Made by a program: the position numbers and the translations under genes | In this document: positions 47,904 through 62,600 of the stretch, in pieces | How the letters are laid out: every line of letters starts with the position of its first letter | Numbering within the stretch: the stretch's first letter is position 1 | The notes under the pieces: generated by a model | Seen by the model: only the letters and a program-made list of their open reading frames with translations | The model's database searches: none | Told to the model about the DNA's origin: nothing | Source of the DNA: Portulaca oleracea | Lineage: Eukaryota > Streptophyta > Magnoliopsida > Caryophyllales > Portulacaceae | Direction: 5' to 3' | DNA: 64,000 nt | NCBI GenBank assembly: GCA_029582165.1 | Contig: CM055869.1 | Location: 4,868,425 to 4,932,424 of the forward strand

Positions 47904-48561
47904 TGTAGAAGGTAAAAATTTGTCATCCAATTCAGACCCGCCATGTGAAAATTAAAATAATTTTAATTTGACCAATTATAATCCGCCACGTGTCAAAATT
48001 AATTATGGTGGATCATTTAATTATAAATTAAATGATATTATATTTTGGTCAATTAAATTACTCCACGTCTCATGGATGACACATAAATATTTGTCCTTTT
48101 TTTAAAAGGAATTAAATAGGCTTAAATGTTAGCCCATGTTCTCTATAAATAGAGAGTCTCTTTCTTCATTTTGGGGAGTTCAGAAAAAAAAAACATCCAA
48201 AGAAGGCTTAAAAAGCTCTCATACTCTCCCTCTCTCTCGAAGACAAGAAGCACGACAAAATTTAAGCTCGCGCTGTTCATTCGTGGGAGATCAAACCGCA
48301 TCTCTTGATCGAGATCTACGACCCTCGTTCAAGACCAAATTCATACAAGAGTATATTCAGCCAAGATTATATTTATCTGAAACCATACTCATTCAAGACT
48401 TGTTCAAGTTAATTCAAGGAGATCGAATTGGAGGAGTTACATTTTCATTTTGTAACAAATATACAGAGATTGTACCCAAAATCATTTAAAATTAATATAA
48501 TTATATTTGTTCACTAATTTTTTGTGTTTAATTATTTTAGATCCGGAAATTTGTGTTTACA
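47904..48561 (+). mobile_element. Solo LTR of a retrotransposon, 658 bp
   Basis: It starts TGTAGAAGG and ends GTGTTTACA (TG...CA), with a perfect 5-bp target duplication AAGAC (47899-47903, 48562-48566). A promoter-like CTCTATAAATAGAGAG lies at about 48141-48156, two thirds of the way to the start of a CT/purine-rich transcribed region, as in copia LTRs. No internal retrotransposon domain adjoins, so it is a solo LTR left by recombination. Open frames across it are incidental. Confidence 0.78.
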
Positions 48562-49394
48562 AAGACAGTGAGGAAAACAAGTCCTACAAAGTCAATACAA
48601 GTTGTGTTGAAAAAAAAATAAGGAAAAACAAACCTAATACATGTTATGCCAACTCTGACGTACACATTGCTGAAGCCTATAAGGTCAGCAAGAGTTGTAC
48701 CAAAAGATAACGTATATCGAGCAAAATGATTAGAGTTCAAAAAATTGTCATGGATTGTACAATTAAAAGCACATACTATGCCAAGACTCAACATAAGTCG
48801 TGTCAAACTCACACTATCCGTGTCAATCGGCAATTTCACATTTCTTGTGCTTTTACTCTCTAAATAGTTATTAATTTTTTTAGGATATAGATTTACTTAC
48901 GTCATTGAGTATAGTGTTTCTCCCAAAAATTTTCATCACTCTACTGCTCCATTGGCATTGAATCACAAATCAAAGCTATTTTGAATTAGTCACAAATTCA
49001 ATCCAAATTCCAAGATTATTGATCCTTTCTCTATTTTTCTCATTTGTTTTCATTCTTACTTTTTGCATTTTGTTTTCCAATTTGCTATCACATATAACAT
49101 GCATGGCTAAATTCTAAATTGCCAACTCAATTAAGAAATTTGCCATTAAAATATTTTTCTTAAGAAAAAATACATTATTGTTTCAAAACTTTTCTCCTTT
49201 TTGTTTCTTAGGGAACAAAAAAAAAAAAAAGAAAAAAAGAAAAGGCGTGGTAAAGGTCGGTTTAGGTATCGTTTTCTCGTCAAAAAAGATACACACTTTA
49301 AATTAAATTATGACCAGCAACATATTTTATACAACCAAGCAATCGTGAGACGACCAACCGTTGCATCACTTTGCATCCCCTAATCTCTACCAGA
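48562..49394. other. Intergenic region upstream of VTC2
   Basis: AT-rich with A and T runs (for example 49217-49240). The right part is presumably the VTC2 promoter. No gene seen. Confidence 0.45.
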
Positions 49395-49418
49395 CTCTCT
49401 CTCTCTCTCTCTCTCTCT
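49395..49418. repeat. (CT)12 run in the VTC2 promoter/leader
   Basis: A pyrimidine microsatellite about 690 bp before the VTC2 start, followed by a long C/T-rich stretch to about 49690, common in plant 5' leaders. Confidence 0.75.
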
Positions 49419-49798
49419 GTGTGTTTTTTTGGTGTCCACATTCAAGAAGCAACTCTCGCTACTCCCCCCAAAAAGCCAAATCACTCACGATCTTCATCCA
49501 CACCACACTCACGGCATTACCACAGCCACACCCTTCCTTCCTTCCCATACCCTTCACCCTTCTCACTCTTTTTATCTATTTAACTCTACCCCTCTACCTT
49601 TCTTCTCCCCAATAAAGTCCAATCAAACTTCTCCTTCTTTCCTTCCTTTTCTGGGTACACGCTTCCCTTTTCTCATCAAATCCCCTCAATTTTCCCCTAA
49701 TCCCTTCTGATTCTTGAATTTGTCGATACCCAGAAGATACCCAGGTGCGAATTAGGTTGTTGGGGGGGACACCCAGTTGGAGAAACGTTGCAGACAAC

Positions 49799-49987
49799 AC
49801 GGCTATACAACCAGAAACTCGCCCTCATATTCATGTTCGGTTTTTCCGCAAGAAGAGTGGTTCTAATTGTGTAGTGTTTATTGAGAGGAGTAGCCCTTCT
49901 TCGCACGGCGGACGCGGCGCCTTGCCTTCTGAAGGCGGCAGCCCTTCCGACCTTCTCTTTCTCGCCGGCGGTGGTTGTTCTGCTTGA
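49799..49987 (+). promoter_or_regulatory. Non-AUG (ACG) upstream ORF in the VTC2 leader, candidate ascorbate-responsive control element
   Basis: The frame opens after a stop at 49715 and contains no ATG at all. An ACG at 49799 in good context (AACACGG) starts a 62-codon frame ending TGA at 49987, 97 nt before the first VTC2 ATG. The peptide is basic at first (HIHVRFFRKKS) and ends SPSDLLFLAGGGCSA. Established knowledge: GDP-L-galactose phosphorylase mRNAs of plants carry a conserved uORF of about 60-65 codons with an ACG start, which represses translation when ascorbate is high (Laing et al. 2015, Arabidopsis). Position, length and start codon all fit. Peptide identity with other species was not checked. 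Confidence 0.75.
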
Positions 49988-50086
49988 TCTAGTTAGTAGT
50001 AGGAGTATTGAGTCTAGGTTTAAGTTTAATTGTAGAAAAAGCTGATATCTTTGATTTTTTTGCGGATTGATTGTGGGGTGGATATG

Positions 50087-53000
50087 ATGTTGAGGATTAA
50101 GAGGGTTCCGACGATTGTTTCTAATTATCAGAAGGAGGAAGGAGATGGGGCTGCTCGTCCTGCTGGTGGGTGTGGTCGGAATTGCCTCAGAGATTGTTGC
50201 ATCCAAGGTATTCGACGAAATTCCTCTTTCAATCATCTTTTTGTCTTATTTAAAAGTATGATTGGAGGATGTTGTTGAACTGGTTGTGCTGGGTGAAGTT
50301 GTTAAGATGCATGTACAAATTCTATGATTCTAGTTCGTTGATCTTTTGTTAATAGAATTGTCAAATTTACCAAGTATTAAATGAAATAATTGAGGGATAA
50401 ACGTTACAAAACCCTGATGAGGTTGGGGATTTTGCATGTTGGTCTTTGTCTGTAGATGGGTTGGAAGTACAGGGGTGATGGGTGGATGATTTTGAATGCT
50501 AACATATGGTCTGGACTCAGAAGAGGAGATCTTGGTTAAACTGATTGCTTGTAGTATTATGGAGAGTATAGAAAGCTAGGAGTTCACCTTGTTACTTTCT
50601 CAGTAGTTTATTTCCTATGAACCTTCATCACCATAGAAGAACTGCATAGCTACATAATAGCTTTGCTGACAACTTTGTGTTTTTCTTCATGCTAATAGAT
50701 GTAACATCAGTTAGTGGGATTTTGGAGTTCTTGAGTATCTTTTGCACTGGTGAATTGTTAAGGGCGTGTTTGGTTGCCAAGTTTCTATGGGGAAATTGGT
50801 CAGCTTTTCAAGTGGACTAAATTTTCCATGTTTGGTTGAATGTAATGGTGGAAATTTTAATTTTCGGCTCATTATTTCACACTCGAACTCATTCCACGGG
50901 GTTAGGGGAAAGTTTTCCTAGAAAATCATCCTCGGAATTCGGCCTAACTAAGTGAGGCTACAGTAAGACAAGCACTAGTATGGGTGATCTTTTGATGTAT
51001 TTTGGATGACTGTTAGTTGTTTTGGGGTGACTTTTTGTTCAATGGAGTGGCTAATAACTCATTCGGAGTGACTAATAACCTCCTTAATAAAAGGTGTCGT
51101 GCATGATTATTAGTCACCAAAAATGTATGACATCATCTTTGTTCGGTGAGATGGTCTCACCCAAGATGTTTGCTTTGTAGATAGATGTGACAGTAGCTAT
51201 TGTGAGGGTTTCATTTGAAGGGTTGTCAAATGAGCTGTCTTCAGAAGGGTTTTGCATGTGGGGGTTACTTTGAAAATGAAGTGCGTTTATTTAGTAGATT
51301 TTTATTGTACCTCTTTTCTTCAAAGTTTGATCGTTCCTTGTTTTCTTGGGTTTGTCAATGCCATTTTCAACAGGAGCAAGACTGCCTTTGTATGCCTACA
51401 AGAGGGTGGAGAAGGTCTCCACTGGGAAGGCTTTCGTTGACTGTGGGGCGAGAATGCCTCCTGTTGCCTTCCTTGACTCGCTTCTGCTTGGCGAGGTAAT
51501 TCTAATTCCATTGGGGCAAAAAAAAGAAATTACAAGAGTTTTTTGTTTCGAGTCATAGATTATGTTGGAGGACGCCATATCTTATATTGAATTTTAATAT
51601 GACAGTGGGAAGATCGCATGGAGAGGGGACTCTTCCGCTATGACGTCACTGCCTGTGAAACCAAGGTGATATTTGCTTCCTTTCACCAAATAATATGTTT
51701 GAAGTTTGAACCCATTTCTGCCTTGTGTTAGAATTTAGAAACCTCTTTTATGATTATTGACATGTTTTGTTGAATGACAATAGGTGATACCTGGTGAATG
51801 TGGATTCATTGCTCAGCTGAATGAGGGGCGCCATCTGAAGAAGAGGCCAACTGAATTCCAAGTTGATAAGGTGCTACAGCCATTTGATGGCAACAAGTTC
51901 AACTTCACAAAAGTTGGGCAGGAAGAGGTGCTGTTCCAGTTTGAAGCAAGTGAAGATGGCGAGGTCCAGTTTATCCCTAACGCTCCAGTTAGTGTCGAAA
52001 ATTCTCCAAGTGTCGTTGCTATCAATGTAAGTGTTGCGCATTGCTATTTGTTAGTGTCGTGAAACTTGGTACTCTCCTTATTGGGTAAATGACTAACAGA
52101 AGCATATGGTGATATTTTAATTTACAGGTGAGTCCAATTGAATATGGTCACGTGCTTTTGATTCCTCGCATATTTGAGTGCTTGCCGCAGAGGATTGACC
52201 ATGAAAGTTTCTTGCTTGCCCTCTACATGGCCATAGAGGCCGGGAGTCCCTACTTCCGTCTTGGTTACAACAGTTTGGGTGCATTTGCTACCATCAACCA
52301 CCTCCATTTCCAGGTATAGTCTTTTGGTTCTGAATATTGCAAGCTTTCAACTGACAATATCTCTTGGGGAGTTGAAACTCAGCTTTTATATGGTACTCAT
52401 ATGGACAGGCTTATTACTTGGCTGCACCATTTCCCATTGAGAAGGCTCCTACAAAGAAAATCACAACCACCAGTAATGGGGTGAAGATCTTTGAGCTCCT
52501 CAATTATCCAGTAAGGGGTCTCGTCTTTGAAGGTGGGAATACCTTGGAAAGCCTAGCGAAGGTGGTCTCAGACAGCTGCATTTTCCTTCAAGACACCAAT
52601 ATTCCCTACAATGTCCTGATTGCCGACTCTGGGAAGCGGATTTTTCTCCTTCCACAGGTACTGGAACTAAAATAAATCATACGATTCTAACATTCATTCC
52701 CTAAGATCCTTGCATCCTAAACTAATCTCGGTTGTCGAAAACAGTGCTATGCAGAGAAACAGGCCCTGGGGGAGGTGAGCCCTGAACTGCTGGACACCCA
52801 GGTGAACCCAGCAGTGTGGGAAATCAGTGGACACATGGTGTTGAAGAGGAGAAAGGACTACGACGAGGCATCTGAGGAGAACGCTTGGCGGCTGCTTGCT
52901 GAGGTGTCGCTCTCCGAAGCGAGGTTTGAAGAAGTGAAAGCTATGGTGTTTGAGGCCATCGGTTGCCCCGTTGCTGAAAACGGGACCCACGGCCCTCAAA

Positions 53001-53116
53001 TCGGGGAAAAGGCGGAGCATGAGCTTCCACCTCTCGGGGGTGTGGTAGACTCCACCGGCAAAGGCTCCTCTGCTGGGATTGTCACTGGGAATCCTGAGTG
53101 CTTGGTCCTCCACTGA
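50087..53116 (+). CDS. VTC2: GDP-L-galactose phosphorylase (VTC2/GGP)
   Basis: Seven exons, 50087-50207, 51374-51495, 51606-51665, 51784-52026, 52128-52313, 52409-52657 and 52745-53116, join in phase to 450 residues starting MLRIKRVPTIVSNYQ. An in-frame ATG one codon earlier (50084) is possible. The enzyme converts GDP-L-galactose plus phosphate to L-galactose 1-phosphate, the first committed and main control step of the plant ascorbate pathway, in cytosol and nucleus. It is a HIT-superfamily protein; the nucleotidyl-transferring motif INHLHFQ lies at residues 238-244 (His 240 and 242). The rest follows the family closely: GGCGRNCLRDCC, YDVTACETKVIPGE, QLNEGRHLKKRPTEF, SPIEYGHVLLIPR and NPAVWEISGHMVLKR. 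The first intron (1.17 kb) starts after codon 40. The leader carries a non-AUG uORF. No defect seen. Confidence 0.97.
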
Positions 53117-53946
53117 AAAATGTGGATATAAATTATATCCATGGTTTTCAAGTATATTATTGTTTCGCGCCAGACTTTAAGGCTCTCGCTATCGTTATAA
53201 TGGATGCCATTGTTGAGGCTAAATAAGGCAAACAAGGTCTGTACTGTAAGTGTGACTGTTATTAGCTACTTGCTCTTAGAACAAGGTATGCAAATCTCGC
53301 AGGTATAGTAATAGACTGTCAAAGTGTCAAGTTAGCCTCGTGAGTTGTGGGTAGTCGTCAGTCGTGGAAATATGACGTCAATTTATGTCCCGAAAGCTGC
53401 TGCTATTTGGAGTCTTTTTCTTTCCCCTTCATATGCCCCATATTAGGGATGATTATTGATTAAACCTTCTTATCCTCAATTTCGTATCTTATTCTCATTT
53501 CAGTATGAGTTTGTTGTACCACAACTTTCCTTGCCAACTATACCATGAAATTTATTCATGTTGAAGCATATGTTACTTTTTTTTTTTTTTTTTTTTTTAT
53601 AGGTGTAGTTTATTCATGTTGAACTGCCTGCCTTCCTTCCTTTGAGGTCCAGTTGCAACAGTTCATTACCAAGATTTCAGGTTGCTTCATCCATCCCTGA
53701 CCCCTCTACTGCCTTGGCAACCAAAGGTTGCACGACTACTTAGAACATGTTCCATCATAACACAATCAAAGGTTGCACGACTTTAATCTCCGCCAAAGCC
53801 CGACATGTCTTAGTTCTGTAGACATCTGAAACCAATTAACTGATATGATGCTTAACAGAATGTTGATTAAGCGAACCTTTGGGTAATGGAAACTATGAAT
53901 AATATATTCATATCCATTGCATTGTCAGACCAAGAAAAATATGATC
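53117..53946. other. 3' region of VTC2 and intergenic DNA
   Basis: VTC2 3' UTR followed by AT-rich sequence with a T-run at about 53577-53600. No gene recognised. Confidence 0.5.
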
Positions 53947-54233
53947 CACACCTGTTTTTTTTATGCGGTTGGTAAGATATGGAAATGGTGCGGTGCAGTG
54001 AAATTGAGGAAAGTGCAGCGAGTTGTGGGATGATATGATGAAATTTGTGGGAAATGTGGTTGATGTGTAGGTGGGGAGAGAGAATGTGAAAAGTAGAGAT
54101 GAAAAGTGAAGAGAGAAAAAAGTGAGGAGATATATTAGTAATGATTGTGGTAAAATATGGTCTAATATGGTAAAATATATAAGAATATTGAGGGGTAGGG
54201 TGAGTTGTGATACCGCATAAAAGAACAAGGCCT
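53947..54233. mobile_element. hAT-like MITE, GCGGT family, with near-perfect 8-bp target duplication
   Basis: The left end ACACCTGTTTTTTTTATGCGG and the inverse right end AGGCCTTGTTCTTTTATGCGG are clear inverted repeats. The flanks ATATGATC (53939-53946) and ATATGAGC (54234-54241) match at seven of eight positions, as expected for hAT insertion. The interior is TGTGG/AAGTGAAGAGAG-rich and resembles the fragment at 6485. Confidence 0.7.
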
Positions 54234-55514
54234 ATATGAGCATCCGCAATTTAAACAATAAAATTTGTAACATGTTTCTCTTCATAGTTTTTCTTTTTGT
54301 TTAAACAATTATTTTCTAGATAAATTGTCAACCATGGTGAACTGATTTTTAGGAAATCATAATCGGTGTTTGGGCCATGGTCTTTAGAGTGATAGTATTA
54401 GAGTGGTAGTATTTTTAGGAAATCATAATTTGTAACAAGTTAAGTAAAGTAAGCTTAATAACGAGAGGAAACATAAGGAATTGATAATGATTTGATTGGT
54501 TTTTAGAGATTCGGTTAATGTAGGGTAAGGAAATGACATTATTCTGTTTTCTGACAACTTTTTCATACTGCTTGGTTCATTAGCTTAAAAATTCCAACTT
54601 TTGGATTGATCACGACCTCATGGATGTCGATTCTTAAGCCCACTTCTATCCAAAACAAGCTAAACTTTGACTACAGTGATATTTAAAAAGAATTGTTTTT
54701 ATTACAAGGCTGCATTTTGAATGAAACTATTAATAACCATCTTGAATGACATATAATTTGTGTCTTAATGATTTTGAATGATATTTTCTTTAATAATTAC
54801 ATAATTTAACAACAATAACATCATAGCATGTATTGGTTATGTCCCTATGTCGAAAAAATGAAAAATATAAATGATAACCTAATTATAACAATCATAGATA
54901 AAACAACACATTTTATACACAATCTGCATTTATGAAAAAAATATAAATATAGAATTATTTTTATATAGCTTATAAATGATTGTAATCCTCAAATTAAACC
55001 AACAACAACCTCTTCAGGTAAAACATGTTTAAACATGGTTTAGAGGATTCAAATATAAAATCTAAAATACTTATCAAAGTAATTATAGTAATAATAATTC
55101 TTAAAGTAATGAGAAATATATTTATAATAATTTAAATTATATATAAATATGATTTTGAAGTAATTAAGTAAAATTCAAGATGCTTATCATATTCATTTCA
55201 AATCATGCTCGAGCCGAACCTTTGGAATAGAATCTCACGGCTGGTTGTGGCATTGGCAAAATTTTGTCCAACCTAAAATATCCGAATTTTCTGACCTGAA
55301 AAAAGTTGGGTACATACATCGATTTTTCGTTCGAATTTTGATACTCATTGAATTCAGTGAATATTTAGACATAAAATTTTCTTTTTCTATTGTCTGAATC
55401 TGGTTTCAGCTTTGTCCGAATAGACCGACCCAAAATAAAACCAGATCTAAACATAAATTTCTCATCCGAATTTGATATTGTCCAAATTTATCCAATTCAA
55501 ATGTACCAAGTTTT
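54234..55514. other. Intergenic region upstream of PYRB
   Basis: AT-rich; the right part is presumably the PYRB promoter. A patch at about 55260-55480 has CCGAAT/TTCGAATTT words like those at 30950-31140, perhaps a shared decayed repeat. Confidence 0.4.
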
Positions 55515-56251
55515 GTGGTTGGGTCAGCTAAGCTCTTCTGCGGTCCTAAATTAATCCAGGCAGAGAATTCCTCAAAGCTGGAAGCAAAGAAACAGAATAA
55601 TAGGGCCGCTTTTTGGTTCCTGCAGAATCTAATCCCACCTTCACAAAAATCTTTTCATTTGACAAGCCAAAACCTTAAACCCTTCACCGCAAAACCCTTC
55701 TCCTTGCACTCTCTCTCTCGAACTGTCAACCAAACCCCAGTTTTCTGTTTCTAGGTATCTCACTGCTTCTTTAATCTCCATCTCTTTACGTTCTGTGCTC
55801 AAAGGTGATTAGGTGAATGTTTTGTTTTTTTTTTTTTGTAATTTATTTACACCCTTTTGTGTTCTAAATTTCCAGGGTTTTAATTTTTAGTGGGTGTTGA
55901 TGAAAGACATTTTCCATTTACCCCATTTACAATCCGCTTTGCTTTTCTGTGCTATCAACTATGGAAATTGAATTCCTCTATGAAATAGTTCCTCACTTTT
56001 TTGGCTCGCTTTTCCTGGGGTTTAGTGTGATATTAGGTTGCTTCTGTCCTGTTGTTGAAATTTGAATTCAAAGTTCATAGGTTAAAGTTGTCAAATTTCG
56101 ATGCACTTTTTGTTATTGATCTATGAACATGTTGCAAGATTTAAGCTTTACATTCCCTAGTGAATAAATTCGTGTAATATGAATGCTTTTGTTTGCTTTG
56201 TCCCTTTCCAGACATTCCTGGGTGGAATACACCAAGGTTTTCACCATTTGG
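55515..56251 (+). promoter_or_regulatory. PYRB 5' UTR with a leader intron
   Basis: A CT-rich leader ends at a plausible donor (CTAG|GTATCT, after 55754). A T-rich stretch and an acceptor TTTCCAG at 56205-56211 follow, 41 bp before the start codon. The intron would be about 457 bp. Inferred from splice motifs and composition. Confidence 0.5.
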
Positions 56252-58664
<2,413 letters not shown>

Positions 58665-59697
58665 ATGCTTCATTGTGAGAAAAGTTCCTTCTATCAAATG
58701 GAGATGACTCCCGAGGTTGGAAGTCGAGGATCCATTGAAAATTTTGGATCTTATCAAGCAGCCAACAAAATTGTTATTGGGATTTTGAACTTTCGTAGTA
58801 GAAGCCTTAGCAGCTTACCAAGTTCGCCTGCTTCCCTGGTAAACTTAGTATCCAAGCTTTCCATTCTAAGGATTGCGTGTGTTGCATGTGGCAATTCTGA
58901 GCCTAAATGATACTATGTTCTAAATGAATCATTTGAGGAATAATTGTTATGGATGTGCTAGCAAATCAACAGTGTAATTTGGGTCATTTGGAAGCTAAGT
59001 TTTATCTGAGTTTTCATTTGCTTCAACCATGCTGATAAAATAGGTATTGGTGCTTTGACAATGTGGATAACTTAGAGATTAACGAATGAATGGTGTATAA
59101 AAGGGTACAAACTTGTTGATAGGAATGGCAAAAAAAAAAAAAAAAAAAAAAATAGTAGAGCACTTGCAATCAAGTGTTTTTCAACTTATTGTACGTAGCT
59201 TATGGATATCAATGTTTATGAATGTTGGCTACGCTGATCATATTTTGTATATTATAATTTAAAAGCATAGCTAAATGTTTATTAATATTGATGGATATTA
59301 AATGCTAACCATAGGCATTAATGATATTGATAAATAATGACATTGAAGAATGTGACCGTCAACAAAAGGGCAAAGAATATGAAACGGATCAACGGAGGGA
59401 GTATTTACAGAATAAAGAGTCAAAAATTTACTAAGATGATTCAAGTTATGCTTCAACTCATGTATTTAGCAGTGAAGACCAATACTTGCTCATAATTGCT
59501 AAGATGATACTAGCCAACCCAGAAAATCTTCATTTCCAAAAATCGCTCATATACGGTATAGCATCTCAAATCTAACTGGTACAAGTTTCAATACAAACAA
59601 TAGTACACAGAGTGTTACACTGGTATCATGAAGGAAAAACACAACAAAAAACAACACATGTTGGTATACTATTAGCTCGTGGTTTTGTTGTAATCTG
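58665..59697. other. Gap between the convergent PYRB and CNX5 genes
   Basis: Holds both 3' UTRs, an A-run at about 59131-59152 and, at 59391-59404, a lone CAACGGAGGGAGTA motif like a Stowaway end without a partner. No gene. Confidence 0.5.
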
Positions 59698-62600
59698 TCA
59701 GTAGGCAGGAAAGTCAGGGTCAACTTCCTTTTGCCAAGAAGTTATTCCCCCAACAATGTCCTTGGCTGAGGTGAAGCCCATCTTATGGAGCAGTTCGACT
59801 GCTCTCTGTGAATCATTGCCCCTTCTGCAAACCGTATATAAATGGGCGCCTGAGACGCCTTTCCGGGCTTCCTCTTCCTTTAGAGCAGCAGAGACTTCTG
59901 ACAACCGGGATTCTAAACTCGAAAGCGGGATATTTAGAGAGTTAGGAAGTGAGATTATGTCGAAATGATGGGCCGGACGGACATCAATCAGAACATGCGC
60001 TTCTCCGTTAGAAATTCTCTCCTTGTACTCCGGGCAGCTTATTCTTGACTCTTCAGGTATCAGATTCAACTTTGGTGGAGCCTGCATTTGGAAAAAGAAA
60101 TTGATATTATTTAGAAGGTGCTAATTTACAGACTAGAAGTATGTTTCAAGAGAAAAAGCGATGTAAAGTCTATAAGACACTGTCTTAGATCAGCCATTAC
60201 TCAAAACTGAAATATTGTGCAATTCCAACTATGTAAACACAAGTTTGGAAAACATCTTACTGTAGACAAGGAAGATTGAGTGAATTTCTCATAATCAAAA
60301 TCTCTGAATTGCTCGTGTGCGAATGCTGCTTGCTCTCCACAAACTTCACATTGAGGTGAGCGGCCTCTTATTTTGACCTAGGCAAGGAGAAATTGGACCC
60401 AGCAGTCAGATAAAAAAAATATCAAAATGCACAATACAAGTTTACAGCTGCTATATACTGCATTATGCAATCTTTTCAGGTATTAATAGCATTAGGAGAG
60501 AACAGTTGATATGATAATAATTCCTGAAGTTCAGAACTGCCTTATGCCGGTTGACTGAATCAGATAAACCCCGAAAAAGAGAGATATCTCCATAAGTCAT
60601 GTACTAATCCACAGTTGCTACAGTTGATAGAAGAAGGATGTAGATGGCATTAATGATTTCCAGAGTACAAATCTAATTTTGAGGGAGAAGTCTTTGGAGT
60701 TCTCACAAATATTTTGTAACTCAATGGATGAGAGCAGCAGCTTAAATGTTGAATTACAGATGCCCAGCATACAGGACGTGAATGCATTGTTCAGAAGTCT
60801 AAAGGCAGACAGGAGCAATGCTGTAAAGAACAGGACCATTAAACCGTACCACACGGATCCTTCCTGAGAATGCATCAAATATAAGCATCCGTCCAGTCAA
60901 TGGCTCACCAACACCACTAGCAATCTTTATAGCTTCCAAGGCTTGTAAAGTCCCGATGACTCCAGGAACTGCCAACACAGATAGTAATTAGTAAAGACGT
61001 GAGAAATTGCCTCCAGCCAACGAAAGAAGCGGAAACGAAGGCAAAGCAATAAATAAAATGATATGTCGAACCACCATGAAATACATCTGGTCCACTCTAT
61101 TATAAAACACCTTCAAATTGTTCACTCTATTGGACCTAGATAGTATTAGCACATTATTCCTCATTGCAAAGTGCAAACAGATGAAAGACAAAACTTCGAA
61201 GAATGGCTTGACGTAGAAGGAAAGGGCAATGTAGTTGAGTGAACTGTGAAAACAAAGTTGAAATAATTTGACGATTCCCAAGCTTACCTACTCCAAGGAC
61301 ACCACTGTCGGAACATCTTTGACATGCTGTCATTGGTGGTGGAGCTGGAAATAAGCATCGATAGCATGGACCTCCTTTGTAGTTGTAAATAGTAAGCTGT
61401 GAAAGAATTCTGGTCAGTTCTCTCGAAGAAGACGGCATTTCCAAGAGTAATTTTGCATCTTACAGTAGCATAAGCTAGAAGTACAAGTAAACAAAAGCAT
61501 GACAATTGCATAAGCATACCTGCCCTTCCAATCCCAATGCTGCACCTGATACAAGCGGCTGCATCATCAGAAATTGAAAATGTGAAACAGATACTCAGAT
61601 ACTGGACAAAGACAATTGCTTCAGGATCAGACTTTTAATACATGCGATGTGATCAACAGTGACACTAACAGTATCGAGGTTTCACTCATGCAAGAGCAGG
61701 GATGTCACCATATTGACTTGTCATGATGCAACAAGCTGACTGAATTCACACACACTAGCTCAATCCTCAACCCATTCTGTGTTCCATGGATGAACTGGCA
61801 AGTGACTAGGCGCTAAAATTTCCATGAAGTGCAACATCATTTATTACGCTGATGTTTTGTGTTGGAATTAATTCAGATTATGCTTGACCTGGTTTCTCTA
61901 GATTTACGGAGGACATAGCCCAGGATAAAAGATACGATTAGGGCAGCACATAGTGTGTAACTAGTTGCTTGCCTTTACTTTCGTCCTTTACACTTTAGTT
62001 TTTTATTCTATGGTGGCTTGATAGTGGCCTTATACCTTCTAAGTTTTGCTCTTCACTCACTGTTAATTATAATTTTGGTTTATACGAGATTAAGGCTCAT
62101 AATTGCTCTTTTCTAAGTTTTTCACTCATCAAAACATTTTCCCAAATATCTTCTGTGGGCCTATTTGAATTGGTCTCTTCCATTTAATGAGTAGTGAGTA
62201 CAAAGGTAAGCCTACTTACATCTGGCTATCCATAGACCTTGCAAAAGCAGGGGCCACACTAGGAATTGTTGACTTGTATGTTGGTCTTCTTAATTTATTA
62301 AAAAGTTCTTTGCAGCCCAACTTAGTCTTACTTTTTCATTTCTTCATTTTATCTTCCTTTCCTTGTGTTTCTAAGGTAACATGAGGAGGGAGTTTCAACC
62401 GTAAAGGACTAAGACCATGAACAACTCAGACCCAATACAAGCCATTGGGTCACCAGGTCCAGGGGTAGATCTATTTCTATCCTGGTATAAAATACAAGAA
62501 AATGTATACTAAGTAACAAAACTGAAGGGGGAGAAACATAATACACTGTCCATTACAGGGAGGTACATGTCCTCCAAGGCTTGCATAACCCATAACAGTG

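Noticed and set aside
48136..48710. Open frames that could be two small proteins
   Set aside because: They lie in and over the edge of a solo LTR bounded by TG...CA and AAGAC duplications; no domain or codon signal.
49361..49710. Ser/Pro-rich frames before VTC2
   Set aside because: They are translations of the CT-rich leader in several frames; none shows the conserved uORF features.
59360..59420. Stowaway-like motif AACGGAGGGAGTA as a MITE
   Set aside because: Only one end is present; no inverted partner within several hundred bp.
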